NCBI GenBank assembly: GCA_030430165.1
Contig: JAUIGL010000022.1
Span: 1-64,000 of the forward strand
Direction of reading: 5' to 3'
DNA: 64,000 nucleotides
From: a bacterium
GTDB lineage: Bacteria > Desulfobacterota > Binatia > HRBIN30 > CADEER01
The translations under genes were made by a program, and so were the position numbers. The notes under the pieces are model-generated. The model saw nothing but the letters and a program-made list of their open reading frames with translations. It was not told the origin of the DNA and did not search any database. This document shows, piece after piece, positions 1 to 7,576 of this stretch. Positions within the stretch are counted from its first letter, which is position 1. Each line of letters opens with the position of its first letter.

Positions 1-116
1 CGGGTGGCGGTGTTGAACACCTCGACCGGTCCCACCACGTCGAGGACCTGGACATCCGGGTAGCAGAGCATCGCAACCCGCCGCTTCTTCGCCGCCGCAC
101 TCATCGATGGCAGCAT
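1..116 (-). CDS. GlxA-type DJ-1/PfpI transcriptional regulator, N-terminal fragment
   Basis: Only the first ~38 residues lie in the window; the gene runs off the left edge. After a short basic stretch (AAKKRR) it reads YPDVQVLDVVGPVEVF, the opening beta-strand and helix typical of the DJ-1/PfpI-like domain of GlxA-family AraC regulators. In that family this domain precedes a C-terminal AraC helix-turn-helix, which is not visible here. Two in-frame ATGs exist, at 116 and 104; neither has a clear ribosome site, so the start is uncertain. Family assignment rests on the N-terminal pattern only. An isolated DJ-1-like enzyme without a DNA-binding domain cannot be excluded. Confidence 0.6.
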   Translation of the reverse strand, partial: MLPSMSAAAKKRRVAMLCYPDVQVLDVVGPVEVFNTAT

Positions 117-195
117 GAATCAGCCCGGAGCTGGCCGCAATGACAAAGAGCCCTCGCTTTCTGCCACTCAACGGCTGGGCTGCGCTGGCCTTTCT

Positions 196-1341
196 TCAGA
201 CCGAATCGCGGCGCGGCGGCCGCGGGCCCGGGTACTGGTAGTACGTGCACTCGATGCGGCCGTTGTAGAGCTTGCGCCGTCGCTGCGCGCGCCGACCGAA
301 GATCCGCTCGAACCCGGGATGGGCGGTGAGCACGTAGATCGACCAGGTGTCGAGCGCCGCCACCGCGCCGGCCAGTGCCCGGTAGAGATCCTCCGCCTGC
401 GGGCGGTCGCCGAGGCGCTCGCCGTAAGGGGGATTGGTGATCACGCAGCCATAGCTGCGCTTCGATCGGAGCGCTGCGACGTCGGCTTCCTGGAAGTGGA
501 TGTCGGCGCCGACCCCGGCGGCATCGGCGTGGTAACGAGCGTGGCCGAGAGCCCGGCGGTCACTGTCGGTGCCGATCAGGGTGTGGGCGACGGCCCCCGT
601 GGCGGTGTCCTTCGCCTCCTCGCGAGCCTGCGACCACACGCCGGCTTCGACCACCGGCCATCGCTCGGCGTCGAACGAACGGCCCAGCCCGGGCGCCAGC
701 TTGCGGCCGATCATCGCCGCTTCGACGACGATCGTGCCCGAGCCGCAGAACGGGTCGACCAACGGCCGCTGCTCGCTCCAGTGCGACAACTGAACCAGCC
801 CGGCTGCCAAGGTCTCGCGCAGCGGCGCCGTGCCACCGCGGGTGCGGTAGCCGCGCTTGTGCAAGCCGGCGCCGCTGCTGTCGAGCGCCACCGTCACCCG
901 ATCCTTGAGGATCGACACGTCGACCTGCGTCTTGGCGCCGGTCTCTTCGAACCACGCGACGCCGTAGCGTTCTTTGAGCGCCTCGACGATCGCCTTCTTG
1001 GTGAGCGACTGGCAATCGCGGGTGCTCATCAACGTCGATCGCACGGCTTTGGCGCGGACCGGAAACGCGCTGTCCGGCGCAAGCCAATCGCTCCACGGCA
1101 GGGCCCGAATCCGGTCGAACAGCACACCGAAATCGTCGGCGTCGAACTCGCCCACCCGCACCAGAACCCGCTCGGCGCTGCGCAGCCACAGGTTGGCGCG
1201 CGCGATCGCCGCGGCGTCGCCGCGGAAGCTCACCCGGCCGTCCTCGACCTTCTGCTCGTCGTAGCCGAGGGCGCGCAACTCGCGGGCGACCACCGCTTCG
1301 AGCCCGAAGGCAGTAGTCGCAATGAGATCGAGCGTCGCCAT
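196..1341 (-). CDS. THUMP-domain class I SAM-dependent RNA (guanine-N2) methyltransferase, RlmL/YpsC-like
   Basis: Predicted 381-residue RNA methyltransferase. The N-terminal ~155 residues match the ferredoxin-like plus THUMP region of the RlmL/YpsC family. The C-terminal half is a Rossmann methyltransferase with motif I DPFCGSGTIVVEAA (around residues 196-209) and the catalytic-loop motif NPPYGERL (around residue 305) used by N2-guanine methyltransferases of 23S rRNA. It lacks the second methyltransferase domain of E. coli RlmL, so it is the short YpsC-like form. The frame opens further upstream to 1380, but the ATG at 1341 begins directly at the conserved start MATLDLIATT. The exact rRNA target is not decided by sequence. 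It is divergent from the nitroreductase gene that follows. Confidence 0.85.
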   Translation of the reverse strand: MATLDLIATTAFGLEAVVARELRALGYDEQKVEDGRVSFRGDAAAIARANLWLRSAERVLVRVGEFDADDFGVLFDRIRALPWSDWLAPDSAFPVRAKAVRSTLMSTRDCQSLTKKAIVEALKERYGVAWFEETGAKTQVDVSILKDRVTVALDSSGAGLHKRGYRTRGGTAPLRETLAAGLVQLSHWSEQRPLVDPFCGSGTIVVEAAMIGRKLAPGLGRSFDAERWPVVEAGVWSQAREEAKDTATGAVAHTLIGTDSDRRALGHARYHADAAGVGADIHFQEADVAALRSKRSYGCVITNPPYGERLGDRPQAEDLYRALAGAVAALDTWSIYVLTAHPGFERIFGRRAQRRRKLYNGRIECTYYQYPGPRPPRRDSV

Positions 1342-1406
1342 ACGAGTCGAACCCTTCGCTGACTGAGTCGATCGGCGCAAGGCCGGGCCTTGAAGAGACG
1401 ACGGCG

Positions 1407-2093
1407 ATGGTCGACGCTGCTCTTATGGAAGCCTACGACGTCATGCGCACGACCTTTGCAGCGCGCGAGTACACCGGAGATCCGATCGACGACGCGACCC
1501 TGTACCGGATCCTCGACAACGCCCGGTTCGCGCCGAGCGGCGGCAACCGCCAGGGATGGAAAGTCATCGTCGTTCGCGAGCCCGCCACCCGGCACGAGAT
1601 CGCCGAGCTCGCGCGGCCGGCGGCGCAGCGCTACGTCGCTCAGCTGGTCGCCGGCGAGAACCCGTTCAACACGATCCAGCCGACCAAGCTCGACGCCGCC
1701 ACGATCCGCGAAACCGAGGTACCGCAGGTGCTCTTCCAACCGATCCGCGACGCCGCCGTCGTGCTCGTCGTCTGCGTCGACCTCGAGGTCGTCGCGTCGA
1801 TGGACGCCGCACTCGACCGGGTCGGCATCACCAGCGGCGCCTCGATCTACCCGTTCGCCTGGAACATCCTGCTGGCAGCGCGCAACGAGGGCTTCGGCGG
1901 CGTCCTCACCACCTTCGCCACCGCCGCCGAGCCGGCAGTGCAGGAGTTGCTCGGCCTGCCACCGACGATCGCCGTCGCCGCTGTGATTCCGCTCGGCAAG
2001 CCGCGCAAGCAACTCACCCGCCTCAAACGCAACCCCGTGGAGTCGTTCGCCACGCGCGAGTCGTGGAACGGCAGCCGGCTCACCGGCAACTAG
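1407..2093 (+). CDS. Nitroreductase family protein (FMN-dependent)
   Basis: A 228-residue single-domain protein of the nitroreductase/NADH-oxidase fold. The N-terminus carries the FMN-phosphate segment AREY (near residue 20) and the flavin-contacting PSGGNRQGW (near residue 37). The C-terminus has the usual LLAARNEGFGGVLTTF helix and an AAVIPLGKPRKQ end. Family members reduce nitro groups, quinones or enones with NAD(P)H; the substrate here is unknown. Next to GST-like genes and a luciferase-like oxidoreductase, a xenobiotic or electrophile role is plausible but inferred. A nearby alternative start at 1390 adds only low-complexity residues in another frame, so ATG 1407 is preferred. The following GST-like gene starts 65 bases downstream. 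Confidence 0.85.
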   Translation: MVDAALMEAYDVMRTTFAAREYTGDPIDDATLYRILDNARFAPSGGNRQGWKVIVVREPATRHEIAELARPAAQRYVAQLVAGENPFNTIQPTKLDAATIRETEVPQVLFQPIRDAAVVLVVCVDLEVVASMDAALDRVGITSGASIYPFAWNILLAARNEGFGGVLTTFATAAEPAVQELLGLPPTIAVAAVIPLGKPRKQLTRLKRNPVESFATRESWNGSRLTGN

Positions 2094-2158
2094 CAGCGGT
2101 TGCGGCAAGCGCGCGCCTCGGCGATGTTGGCGTCTCAACCGTCGAGCGAGGAGATCGC

Positions 2159-2926
2159 GTGGTTCAATTCGTCAACACTGAGAAAGCTCGCCAGGCCGAG
2201 GGTCTGCGCGTGGTCATGGTGGGATTCGTGCCGAGCCCCTGGGGAGAAGCGGCCAAGGGAATTCTCCACGTCGAGAACGTTCCCTACCTCGCGACTCGGC
2301 TCGGCGCCGAGCGCGACGCCGTCGTCGACTGGACCGGACACGACAGCGCGCCGATCGCCGTATACGGCGACGAGAAGCCGCGCACCGGGTGGGCCGAGAT
2401 CCTCTTGCTCGCCGAGCGACTGGCCGAGTCGCCATCGCTGCTGCCGGCGGACCCGTCGGAGCGCGCCCTGGTGATGGGCCTGTCGCACGAAATCTGCGGC
2501 GAGGACGGCCTCGGCTGGGCGCGTCGCCTCTGCGGCATCCAGGCCGGACTGTCCGGCGCGGGCGGCTTCCCCAAGCAGACCGCCGAGTATCTCGCCGGCA
2601 AGTACGGCTACCGCGACGAGATCGGCCCACGCGCGGTCCGGCGCGTCGTCGACCTGCTGGGCATGTTCGCCAGCCGACTGCGACGACAGAGCGAAGCCGG
2701 CAGCCGCTACCTGGTCGGCGACCGTCTCACCGCGGCCGACATCTACCTCGCCACCTTCCTGGCGCTATTCGCGCCACTGCCGCAGGATCAATGCGAAATC
2801 CCCGACGCCTTCCGCGCCGCCTTCGAGAGCATGGACGACGCAACCCGCAGCGCCCTGTCCGCAAACCTCCTCGAACACCGCGACTACATCTACGAAAAAC
2901 ACCTCGAGCTACCGCTCACCCTGTAG
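2159..2926 (+). CDS. Glutathione S-transferase-like protein
   Basis: A 255-residue protein with a thioredoxin-like N-terminal half (RVVMVGFVPSPWGEAAKGIL, then HVENVPYLATRL) and an all-helical C-terminal half containing the GST-C signature-like GDRLTAADIYLATFLALF. The usual N-terminal catalytic Ser/Tyr/Cys is not obvious, so the reaction is undetermined. The frame is open far upstream, but a GTG at 2159 has a strong ribosome site (GAGGAG at 2148-2153, 5-base spacer) and starts just before the first conserved strand. It follows the nitroreductase on the same strand and is convergent with the next GST gene; the intervening 340 bases are filled with repeats. Confidence 0.75.
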   Translation: MVQFVNTEKARQAEGLRVVMVGFVPSPWGEAAKGILHVENVPYLATRLGAERDAVVDWTGHDSAPIAVYGDEKPRTGWAEILLLAERLAESPSLLPADPSERALVMGLSHEICGEDGLGWARRLCGIQAGLSGAGGFPKQTAEYLAGKYGYRDEIGPRAVRRVVDLLGMFASRLRRQSEAGSRYLVGDRLTAADIYLATFLALFAPLPQDQCEIPDAFRAAFESMDDATRSALSANLLEHRDYIYEKHLELPLTL

Positions 2927-2931
2927 TCGCA

Positions 2932-3116
2932 GCCCTCACCCCACTGCTCGGCCCCGGTCACCGCCGAACCGCCTGGATCCCCCCTAGGGAGAGGGCCAGG
3001 GTGAGGGCCTATCGGATGGCTGCGGTACGCAAACCGTTGTGCCGCCTTGGCTAGCGACGCCTTTCCTTTCGGTCCCCTCACCTTTAATCCTCTCCCGCCA
3101 GCAATGCGGGAGAGGG
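2932..3116. repeat. Composite GC-rich palindromic repeat (family D) in the 2927-3266 gap
   Basis: The 340-base gap between convergent genes has no coding signal. It holds GCCCTCACCC (2932-2941) inverted at AGGGTGAGGGC (2998-3008), then a 10-bp stem CCTCTCCCGC / GCGGGAGAGG (3089-3098 / 3106-3115) with a 7-base loop. A further CCTCC/GGAGG pair lies at 3154-3170. The element GAGAAAATCGACA at 3140-3152 recurs exactly at 46417-46429 inside another copy. This looks like an untranslated dispersed repeat that may also end transcription from both sides. Confidence 0.7.
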
Positions 3117-3182
3117 TGCGCGCTTTGCGCGTTTCTTTCGAGAAAATCGACAGCCTCCACAAGGGGAGGAGGTCTGAAACCC

Positions 3183-3216
3183 AATCTGCGAAATCTGTGC
3201 AATCTGTGGATAAAAA
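3183..3216. repeat. Half copy of the CTGTGGATA-type repeat (family A)
   Basis: This stretch carries three successive AATCTG(T/C)G units ending in AATCTGTGGATAAAAAA. The same units form the right arms of the full palindromes at 24655-24757, 26239-26335 and 29286-29395. No left arm is present, so this is a solo half element. Confidence 0.7.
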
Positions 3217-3266
3217 AGCCTGAGCGCCTAGCCCACGTCACGGCCGATCGTCGCCCACGACGGTAC

Positions 3267-4271
3267 TCAAGCGGCGAGAAACTCCAGGCAGCCGGTGCGG
3301 TCGAGAATCGCGCGCAGCTCCGCGTCGTCGCCGTGCTCGGCGAACTTGCGGCGCAGCTCCTTGAGCGTCTTGGCGTGATACTTCTGCGGGCCGCCGACGG
3401 TCTGCCACCAGGTCTTGCCGTCGAGGTCGACCGTCATCTCCTCGGCGCCCGATTCGAGCGCTTTGGCGTTGGCGTCCGACCAGGCGAGAAACAGGCGCAC
3501 CTCGCCGCGCAGGAGCGGCTCGAGCGTCGGCAGCAACCCGTCGAGATCGGCGAACTCCCCTTCCTGCTTCGGCTCCAGCATGCGGTCGATCCATCCCCGC
3601 GTGTTCGGATACCCCTGCTCGAGAATGGCGCCGGGGGTCGGGTCGGTCCACGCGTTGTAGATCTGGCCCCACAAGCCGAAGTCGGCGAGAGCAGGCCGAT
3701 CGCCGAACAGGTAACTGCGCCCGGCGAGATGGCGCTCGAGCAGATCGACTCCGTTGCGAAACGAGTCCTCGAGAAACGCTGCCGTCTTCTCATTGGAACC
3801 GACCACCCAACCGCGGCTCACCATCCGCTCGCGAATGCCGTCCGCCATCTTGGCCTGCTCCTCTTCGCTCGCATCCGGCATCATCGACGCGACGATGCGC
3901 GCCGCCGCCGACTCCTGATCGGCCGGGCGCGCCCAGCGGAAGTGGAACATCCACTTGTTGCCCCACTCGTCGGCAAACTCTTCGATGAGCTCAGAGAGAA
4001 AACGCCCCGCCGCCGTCGGCGGGTGGATCGAAGGCTCCGGGAAGCGAGCTTCCATCGCCTCGAGGATCGGCGTCGAGTCCTGCAGCGCCTCGTCTTGCGG
4101 AGTCGCCACCGCCGGGATGATCGGCAGCTTGGCGTACTTCTGGTACTCCGACATGGTCGCCATGCTGCGCACGATCCACTCGTGCGGAATTCCCTTGTAG
4201 CGAAAGTAGGAGCGGACCTTCACCGAGTACGGTGAGACCTCGGCTCCGAAGATTCGGTATCGATCGGACAT
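3267..4271 (-). CDS. Glutathione S-transferase family protein with extended C-terminus
   Basis: A 334-residue protein whose first 80 residues are a GST-N/thioredoxin-like domain (EVSPYSVKVRSYFRYKGIPH, then LPIIPAVATP and DSTPILEAMEARFP). A helical GST-C domain follows, with RSYLFGDRPALADFGLWGQI near residues 185-205. About 100 residues beyond a standard GST (200-230 aa) form an additional helical tail. Ser13 in SPYS is a candidate catalytic residue. ATG 4271 has a GAGGAGGG ribosome site. It lies 15 bases downstream of the luciferase-like gene on the same strand, as the last gene of a likely four-gene operon (3267-6278). Confidence 0.85.
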   Translation of the reverse strand: MSDRYRIFGAEVSPYSVKVRSYFRYKGIPHEWIVRSMATMSEYQKYAKLPIIPAVATPQDEALQDSTPILEAMEARFPEPSIHPPTAAGRFLSELIEEFADEWGNKWMFHFRWARPADQESAAARIVASMMPDASEEEQAKMADGIRERMVSRGWVVGSNEKTAAFLEDSFRNGVDLLERHLAGRSYLFGDRPALADFGLWGQIYNAWTDPTPGAILEQGYPNTRGWIDRMLEPKQEGEFADLDGLLPTLEPLLRGEVRLFLAWSDANAKALESGAEEMTVDLDGKTWWQTVGGPQKYHAKTLKELRRKFAEHGDDAELRAILDRTGCLEFLAA

Positions 4272-4286
4272 AGCGCCCTCCTCAGC

Positions 4287-5153
4287 TCAGGCGATCTTCG
4301 ACAGAACGTCGTCCGCCAGCTTCTTCATCGTCACCACCGGATCCCCCTCGCCGAGGAACTGCAGCGGCATGATCAGGCGATGCACGCCGATGTCTTCGTA
4401 CTGCTTGACGACGTCGACGTTTTCCATCGCCGGAATCCACATCGTGCTGATCTCGATGGTCGAACGATCGCGCCCTTCCTTGGCGCACGCCTGGTCGAGG
4501 TCTTTCATCATCGCGCTGATCTGATCGATGGTCGCGCTCGGCGCGAACCAGCCGTTGCCGTAGCGCGCCACCCGCTGAAAAGCCCGCCCCTTGTGGCCGC
4601 CGATGACCAGCGGCAGAGGGTCCTGCAACGGAGTCGGGTGACTCTTGAAGCCGCTCCACTGTACGAACTCGCCCTGGTGCTCGACCACCTCGCCGGACCA
4701 CACCTTGCGCATCGCCTCGACGTAGTCGTTGAAGCGCGGGCCACGGCGCTCGAACGGAACCCCGAGGGCGGCGAACTCCTCGGCCAGCCAGCCGATGCCG
4801 ACGCCGAGCATGAAGCGCCCGTTCGACACGAAATCCAGGCTCGCCGCCTGCTTGGCGAGATAGAGAGGGCTCACCTGCGGCAGGATGTTGACGCCGGTGC
4901 CGAGACGAATCGACTTGGTGGAAGCGGCGATCGCGGCAAGGGCGATCAAGGGATCGACGAAATTCGTCTCCGGCGTCGCCCCCATCTTGCCGTCCATGCT
5001 GTAGGGGTACTTCGACTGGTAGTCGACCGGCACGATGACGTGCTCGAAGGTCCACACCGACTCCAAGCCGATCTGCTCGGCGGTGACGCCGAGCTCGACC
5101 ATCTTCTCTACGCTGCCGACGCCCACGTTGACGGGAACCAGTGCCAGCTTCAT
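4287..5153 (-). CDS. LLM class (luciferase-like, probably F420-dependent) oxidoreductase
   Basis: A 288-residue TIM-barrel protein of the bacterial luciferase-like superfamily. It shows the family landmarks GLESVWTFEHVIVPV, the glycine-rich RLGTGVNILPQVSPLYLAKQ strand, and DFVSNGRFMLGVGIGWLAEE, followed by LVIGGHKGRAFQRVARYGNGW. Members without a partner flavin reductase mostly use reduced F420 or FMNH2 for hydride transfer or monooxygenation; the cofactor here is inferred. ATG 5153 is preceded by AAGGAGGT. It is cotranscribed with GST genes on both sides (31 and 15 bases away), suggesting a shared detoxification or degradative pathway. Confidence 0.85.
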   Translation of the reverse strand: MKLALVPVNVGVGSVEKMVELGVTAEQIGLESVWTFEHVIVPVDYQSKYPYSMDGKMGATPETNFVDPLIALAAIAASTKSIRLGTGVNILPQVSPLYLAKQAASLDFVSNGRFMLGVGIGWLAEEFAALGVPFERRGPRFNDYVEAMRKVWSGEVVEHQGEFVQWSGFKSHPTPLQDPLPLVIGGHKGRAFQRVARYGNGWFAPSATIDQISAMMKDLDQACAKEGRDRSTIEISTMWIPAMENVDVVKQYEDIGVHRLIMPLQFLGEGDPVVTMKKLADDVLSKIA

Positions 5154-5184
5154 CGTACCTCCTTCGCGCCGCGAGCCGTCGCGC

Positions 5185-5868
5185 TCAGCGCTGCAACGTC
5201 TTCTGCGCGTTCTTGGCGAACTCTTCGGCCGCCTTGTCGTCCTTGGTCAATCCGGAAGTGTCGAAGGGAATTTCGACGCCGCGGCGCAGGGCCGGACGTT
5301 GTTTCATCGTGTCCATCCAGCGCTTCAGATGCGGCAGACCATCGCGCGACACGCCCGACCACTTGTACGTGCGCACCCAGCACCAGTTGGCGATGTCGGC
5401 GATCGAGAAGTCATCCGCCAGCCATTCGTGCTTGGCCAGGTGGGTGTCGAGAACCTCGAACAAGCGCCGGCACTCGTTCTGGTAGCGGTCGATCGCCGCG
5501 GGAATCTTCTCCGGGAAGTAGCGGTAGAAAACGTTGGCCTGCCCCATCATCGGACCGATACCGCCCATCTGGAACATCAGCCACTGGATCACCCGCGAGC
5601 GCCCGCGCGGATCGCTCGGCAGCAGGCGACCGGTCTTCTCGGCAAGATAGATCATCAGCGCGCCCGACTCGAACACGGCGAAGTCGCCGGCATCGCGATC
5701 GACGATCGCCGGGATACGGCCGTTCGGACTGATCTCGAGGAACCAGGGCTCCTTCTGCGCGCCGCTGCCGAGGTCGATCGCATGCACCTCGTAGGGAACC
5801 CCGAGCTCCTCGAGCGTACAGGACGCCTTCCAGCCGTTCGGTGTCGGCGCCGTATAGAGGTCGATCAC
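5185..5868 (-). CDS. Nu-class-like glutathione S-transferase (YfcG/Ure2p type)
   Basis: A 227-residue GST strongly resembling YfcG-type proteins: [20 protein letters not shown] at the N-terminus, [14 protein letters not shown] for glutathione backbone binding, and [15 protein letters not shown]. In E. coli such proteins act as disulfide-bond oxidoreductases or peroxidases using Thr/Asn near the active site rather than Ser or Tyr; T6 and N10 fit this. The GTG at 5868 overlaps the stop of the upstream DUF1330 gene as GTGA, so the two are translationally coupled. The alternative longer frame upstream belongs to a shadow of that gene. Confidence 0.88.
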   Translation of the reverse strand: MIDLYTAPTPNGWKASCTLEELGVPYEVHAIDLGSGAQKEPWFLEISPNGRIPAIVDRDAGDFAVFESGALMIYLAEKTGRLLPSDPRGRSRVIQWLMFQMGGIGPMMGQANVFYRYFPEKIPAAIDRYQNECRRLFEVLDTHLAKHEWLADDFSIADIANWCWVRTYKWSGVSRDGLPHLKRWMDTMKQRPALRRGVEIPFDTSGLTKDDKAAEEFAKNAQKTLQR

Positions 5869-6278
5869 GACGGCGTCCCGGCGCCGCCGACGGCGGCCGC
5901 GGTGCAGGCGAGCAGCCACTGCCCCTCGAGGCCGGCGGCGCGGTGCACGCCGATCTCCTGCACCTCCGGGCTCGAGGCGATGGTGACGAAGGCGCTGCGC
6001 GACGGATACTCGACCAGGGCCGCGACATCGAAGTCGACGTCGCTTTCGCCCAACACCTGCGAGTCGATCCGCCCCGACCAGAGGAAGCGGCCGCCGCCTC
6101 TCTCGACGATCTCCCGCATCCGTTCGGCGTAGCGCGCGTACGCCTCGACGCCGGTGCCGGATGCGTCGTCGGCGGTGTCCTTGAACTTCAACAGGTTGAG
6201 CATGACCACCGGTCCGCTCTCTTCGCTCGAGAGCAACTTGGCGATCTGGTCGGGGTCCGGATTGACGGCGATCTTCAC
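5865..6278 (-). CDS. DUF1330 domain-containing protein
   Basis: A 137-residue protein of the dimeric alpha/beta-barrel type. It shows the DUF1330 pattern [12 protein letters not shown] near the N-terminus, [20 protein letters not shown] in the middle, and [20 protein letters not shown] towards the end. No function is established for the family. It starts at GTG 6278 behind a perfect AAGGAGGA site and is the first gene of the 3267-6278 operon; its stop overlaps the GST start. A palindromic operator-like site lies about 50 bases upstream (6329-6356). Confidence 0.85.
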   Translation of the reverse strand: MKIAVNPDPDQIAKLLSSEESGPVVMLNLLKFKDTADDASGTGVEAYARYAERMREIVERGGGRFLWSGRIDSQVLGESDVDFDVAALVEYPSRSAFVTIASSPEVQEIGVHRAAGLEGQWLLACTAAAVGGAGTPS

Positions 6279-6328
6279 GATGTCCTCCTTGCCTCCTGCA
6301 ACCCGCCTGCCGTATCAGATAGGCTGCT

Positions 6329-6356
6329 TGCCGCCAAACCAGCTGGTTTCGCGGCA
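6329..6356. promoter_or_regulatory. Operator-like palindrome between divergent genes
   Basis: A 28-base dyad centred on AAACCAGCTGGTTT (6336-6349), with outer arms TGCCGC and GCGGCA and a single C/C mismatch between core and arms. It has no loop, so it resembles a protein-binding site rather than a terminator. It sits between the divergent DUF1330 operon and the metallo-hydrolase gene. A related AAACC-GGTTT palindrome lies at 13571-13586. Confidence 0.5.
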
Positions 6357-6380
6357 CAAACCGAACCGCCGGGGAGCTGC

Positions 6381-7454
6381 ATGAAACGAATCGCAATCGG
6401 AATCTTGGTCATCGCAATGGCGGTCGGCGCAGTCTCCTGCGTCTTCCGCAAACAGATTGCGCTGCGCCTGATGGAACGCGTGGTCACGGCCAACATCGAG
6501 TCACCGCTGATCGACGAGCTGCCCGACGGGCTGCACGTGCTGCTGTGCGGCGCCGGCTCGCCGCTGGCCGACGCGGAGCGCTCGGGACCGTGCGTCGCCG
6601 TCATTGCCGGCGAGAAGTTGTTCATCTTCGATTCGGGTTCGGGATCGTCGCGGGTTCTTGCTCGCGCGCGCATTCCGCAGGGGCGAGTCGATGCGCTGTT
6701 TCTGACCCACTTCCACTCCGACCACATCGATGGCATCGGCGAGCTCATGCTGCAGCGCTGGGCGGGCGGCGGTCGCCCCACTCCCCTGCCGATCTACGGC
6801 GGCCCCGGTGTCGAGCAGGTCGTCGACGGCTTCAATCTCGCCTACACCCCCGACGTCGGCTACCGGGTAGCCCACCACGGCGAACAGACGATGCCCCGTT
6901 CCGGCGCTGGCGCGGTCGCCAAGCCATTCGTCGTGCCGCCGCCGGGAATTCCGCAGCAAGTCTACTCGGATGCCGACACCAAGATCGTCGCCTTTCGGGT
7001 CGAGCACCCGCCGATCGAGCCGGCGGTTGGCTACCGCATCGACTACAAGGGCCGGTCCGTCGTGATCAGCGGCGACACCAACAAATCGAGCAACGTCGAG
7101 AAGTTCGCCGAAGGCGTCGACTTGCTGGTGCACGAGGCGCTGTCGCGCGAGCTGGTCGCGGTCCTCAACCGCGGCGCCGAAAGCGCCGGCAACCAGCGCC
7201 TGGTCAAGATCACCGCCGATATCCTCGACTACCACGCGAGCCCAATCGAGGCCGCCGAGATCGCGCGCGACGCAAAGGTCGGCGCCCTCCTCTACTACCA
7301 CATCGTCCCGCCCCTCCCCCTGGCGCCGCTCGAGGACGTCTTCCTCGAAGGCGTATCCGACGTGTACGACGGCCCGGTCATCGTCGGCATCGACGGCACC
7401 TTGGTTCGCATGCCCGCGGATGGGGATGCGACAGAGTTCGACGAGGTGCTTTGA
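6381..7454 (+). CDS. MBL-fold metallo-hydrolase, membrane-anchored or secreted
   Basis: A 357-residue protein with an N-terminal hydrophobic segment ([19 protein letters not shown]) that could be a signal anchor or lipoprotein signal. The metallo-beta-lactamase motif HFHSDHIDG lies near residues 110-118, with the Asp of [11 protein letters not shown] near 231 and the distal His of LLYYHIVPP near 307. The layout resembles RNase Z/arylsulfatase-like MBL hydrolases such as Pseudomonas AtsA-type enzymes. The substrate is unknown. ATG 6381 follows GGGGAG. It is convergent with the pectin-acetylesterase-like gene; the gap contains repeat family B. Confidence 0.85.
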   Translation: MKRIAIGILVIAMAVGAVSCVFRKQIALRLMERVVTANIESPLIDELPDGLHVLLCGAGSPLADAERSGPCVAVIAGEKLFIFDSGSGSSRVLARARIPQGRVDALFLTHFHSDHIDGIGELMLQRWAGGGRPTPLPIYGGPGVEQVVDGFNLAYTPDVGYRVAHHGEQTMPRSGAGAVAKPFVVPPPGIPQQVYSDADTKIVAFRVEHPPIEPAVGYRIDYKGRSVVISGDTNKSSNVEKFAEGVDLLVHEALSRELVAVLNRGAESAGNQRLVKITADILDYHASPIEAAEIARDAKVGALLYYHIVPPLPLAPLEDVFLEGVSDVYDGPVIVGIDGTLVRMPADGDATEFDEVL

Positions 7455-7573
7455 GGGGTGAGGGATTAGGGGCTAGGGGCTAGGGATTAGGGAAGGTCGG
7501 GAGCGATTGGATACCGGGCCGGCGAAGCCGGCCCACCGCCCCTAGCCCCTAACCCCTAGTCCCTAGCCCCTGC
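7455..7573. repeat. Telomere-like heptad palindrome (family B), copy 1
   Basis: Tandem (C/T)TAGGG(G/A) heptads on the left (7461-7492) are mirrored by CCCTAG/CCCCTA heptads on the right (7538-7570). They flank a core GGCGAAGCCGGCCCAC (7521-7536) that occurs identically at 18361-18376. The whole element can fold as a long imperfect hairpin. It sits between the stops of two convergent genes, where it could act as a bidirectional terminator. Confidence 0.75.
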
Positions 7574-7576
7574 TTT

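Noticed and set aside
3039-4235. Long + strand frame opposite the GST gene
   Set aside because: Same reason: antisense to a clear GST with a strong ribosome site, and composition is Arg/Pro/Leu noise.
7455-7573. Telomere-like TAGGG heptads as a linear replicon end
   Set aside because: The element is internal, flanked by normal genes on both sides and repeated at 18300-18412. It is a dispersed repeat, not an end.
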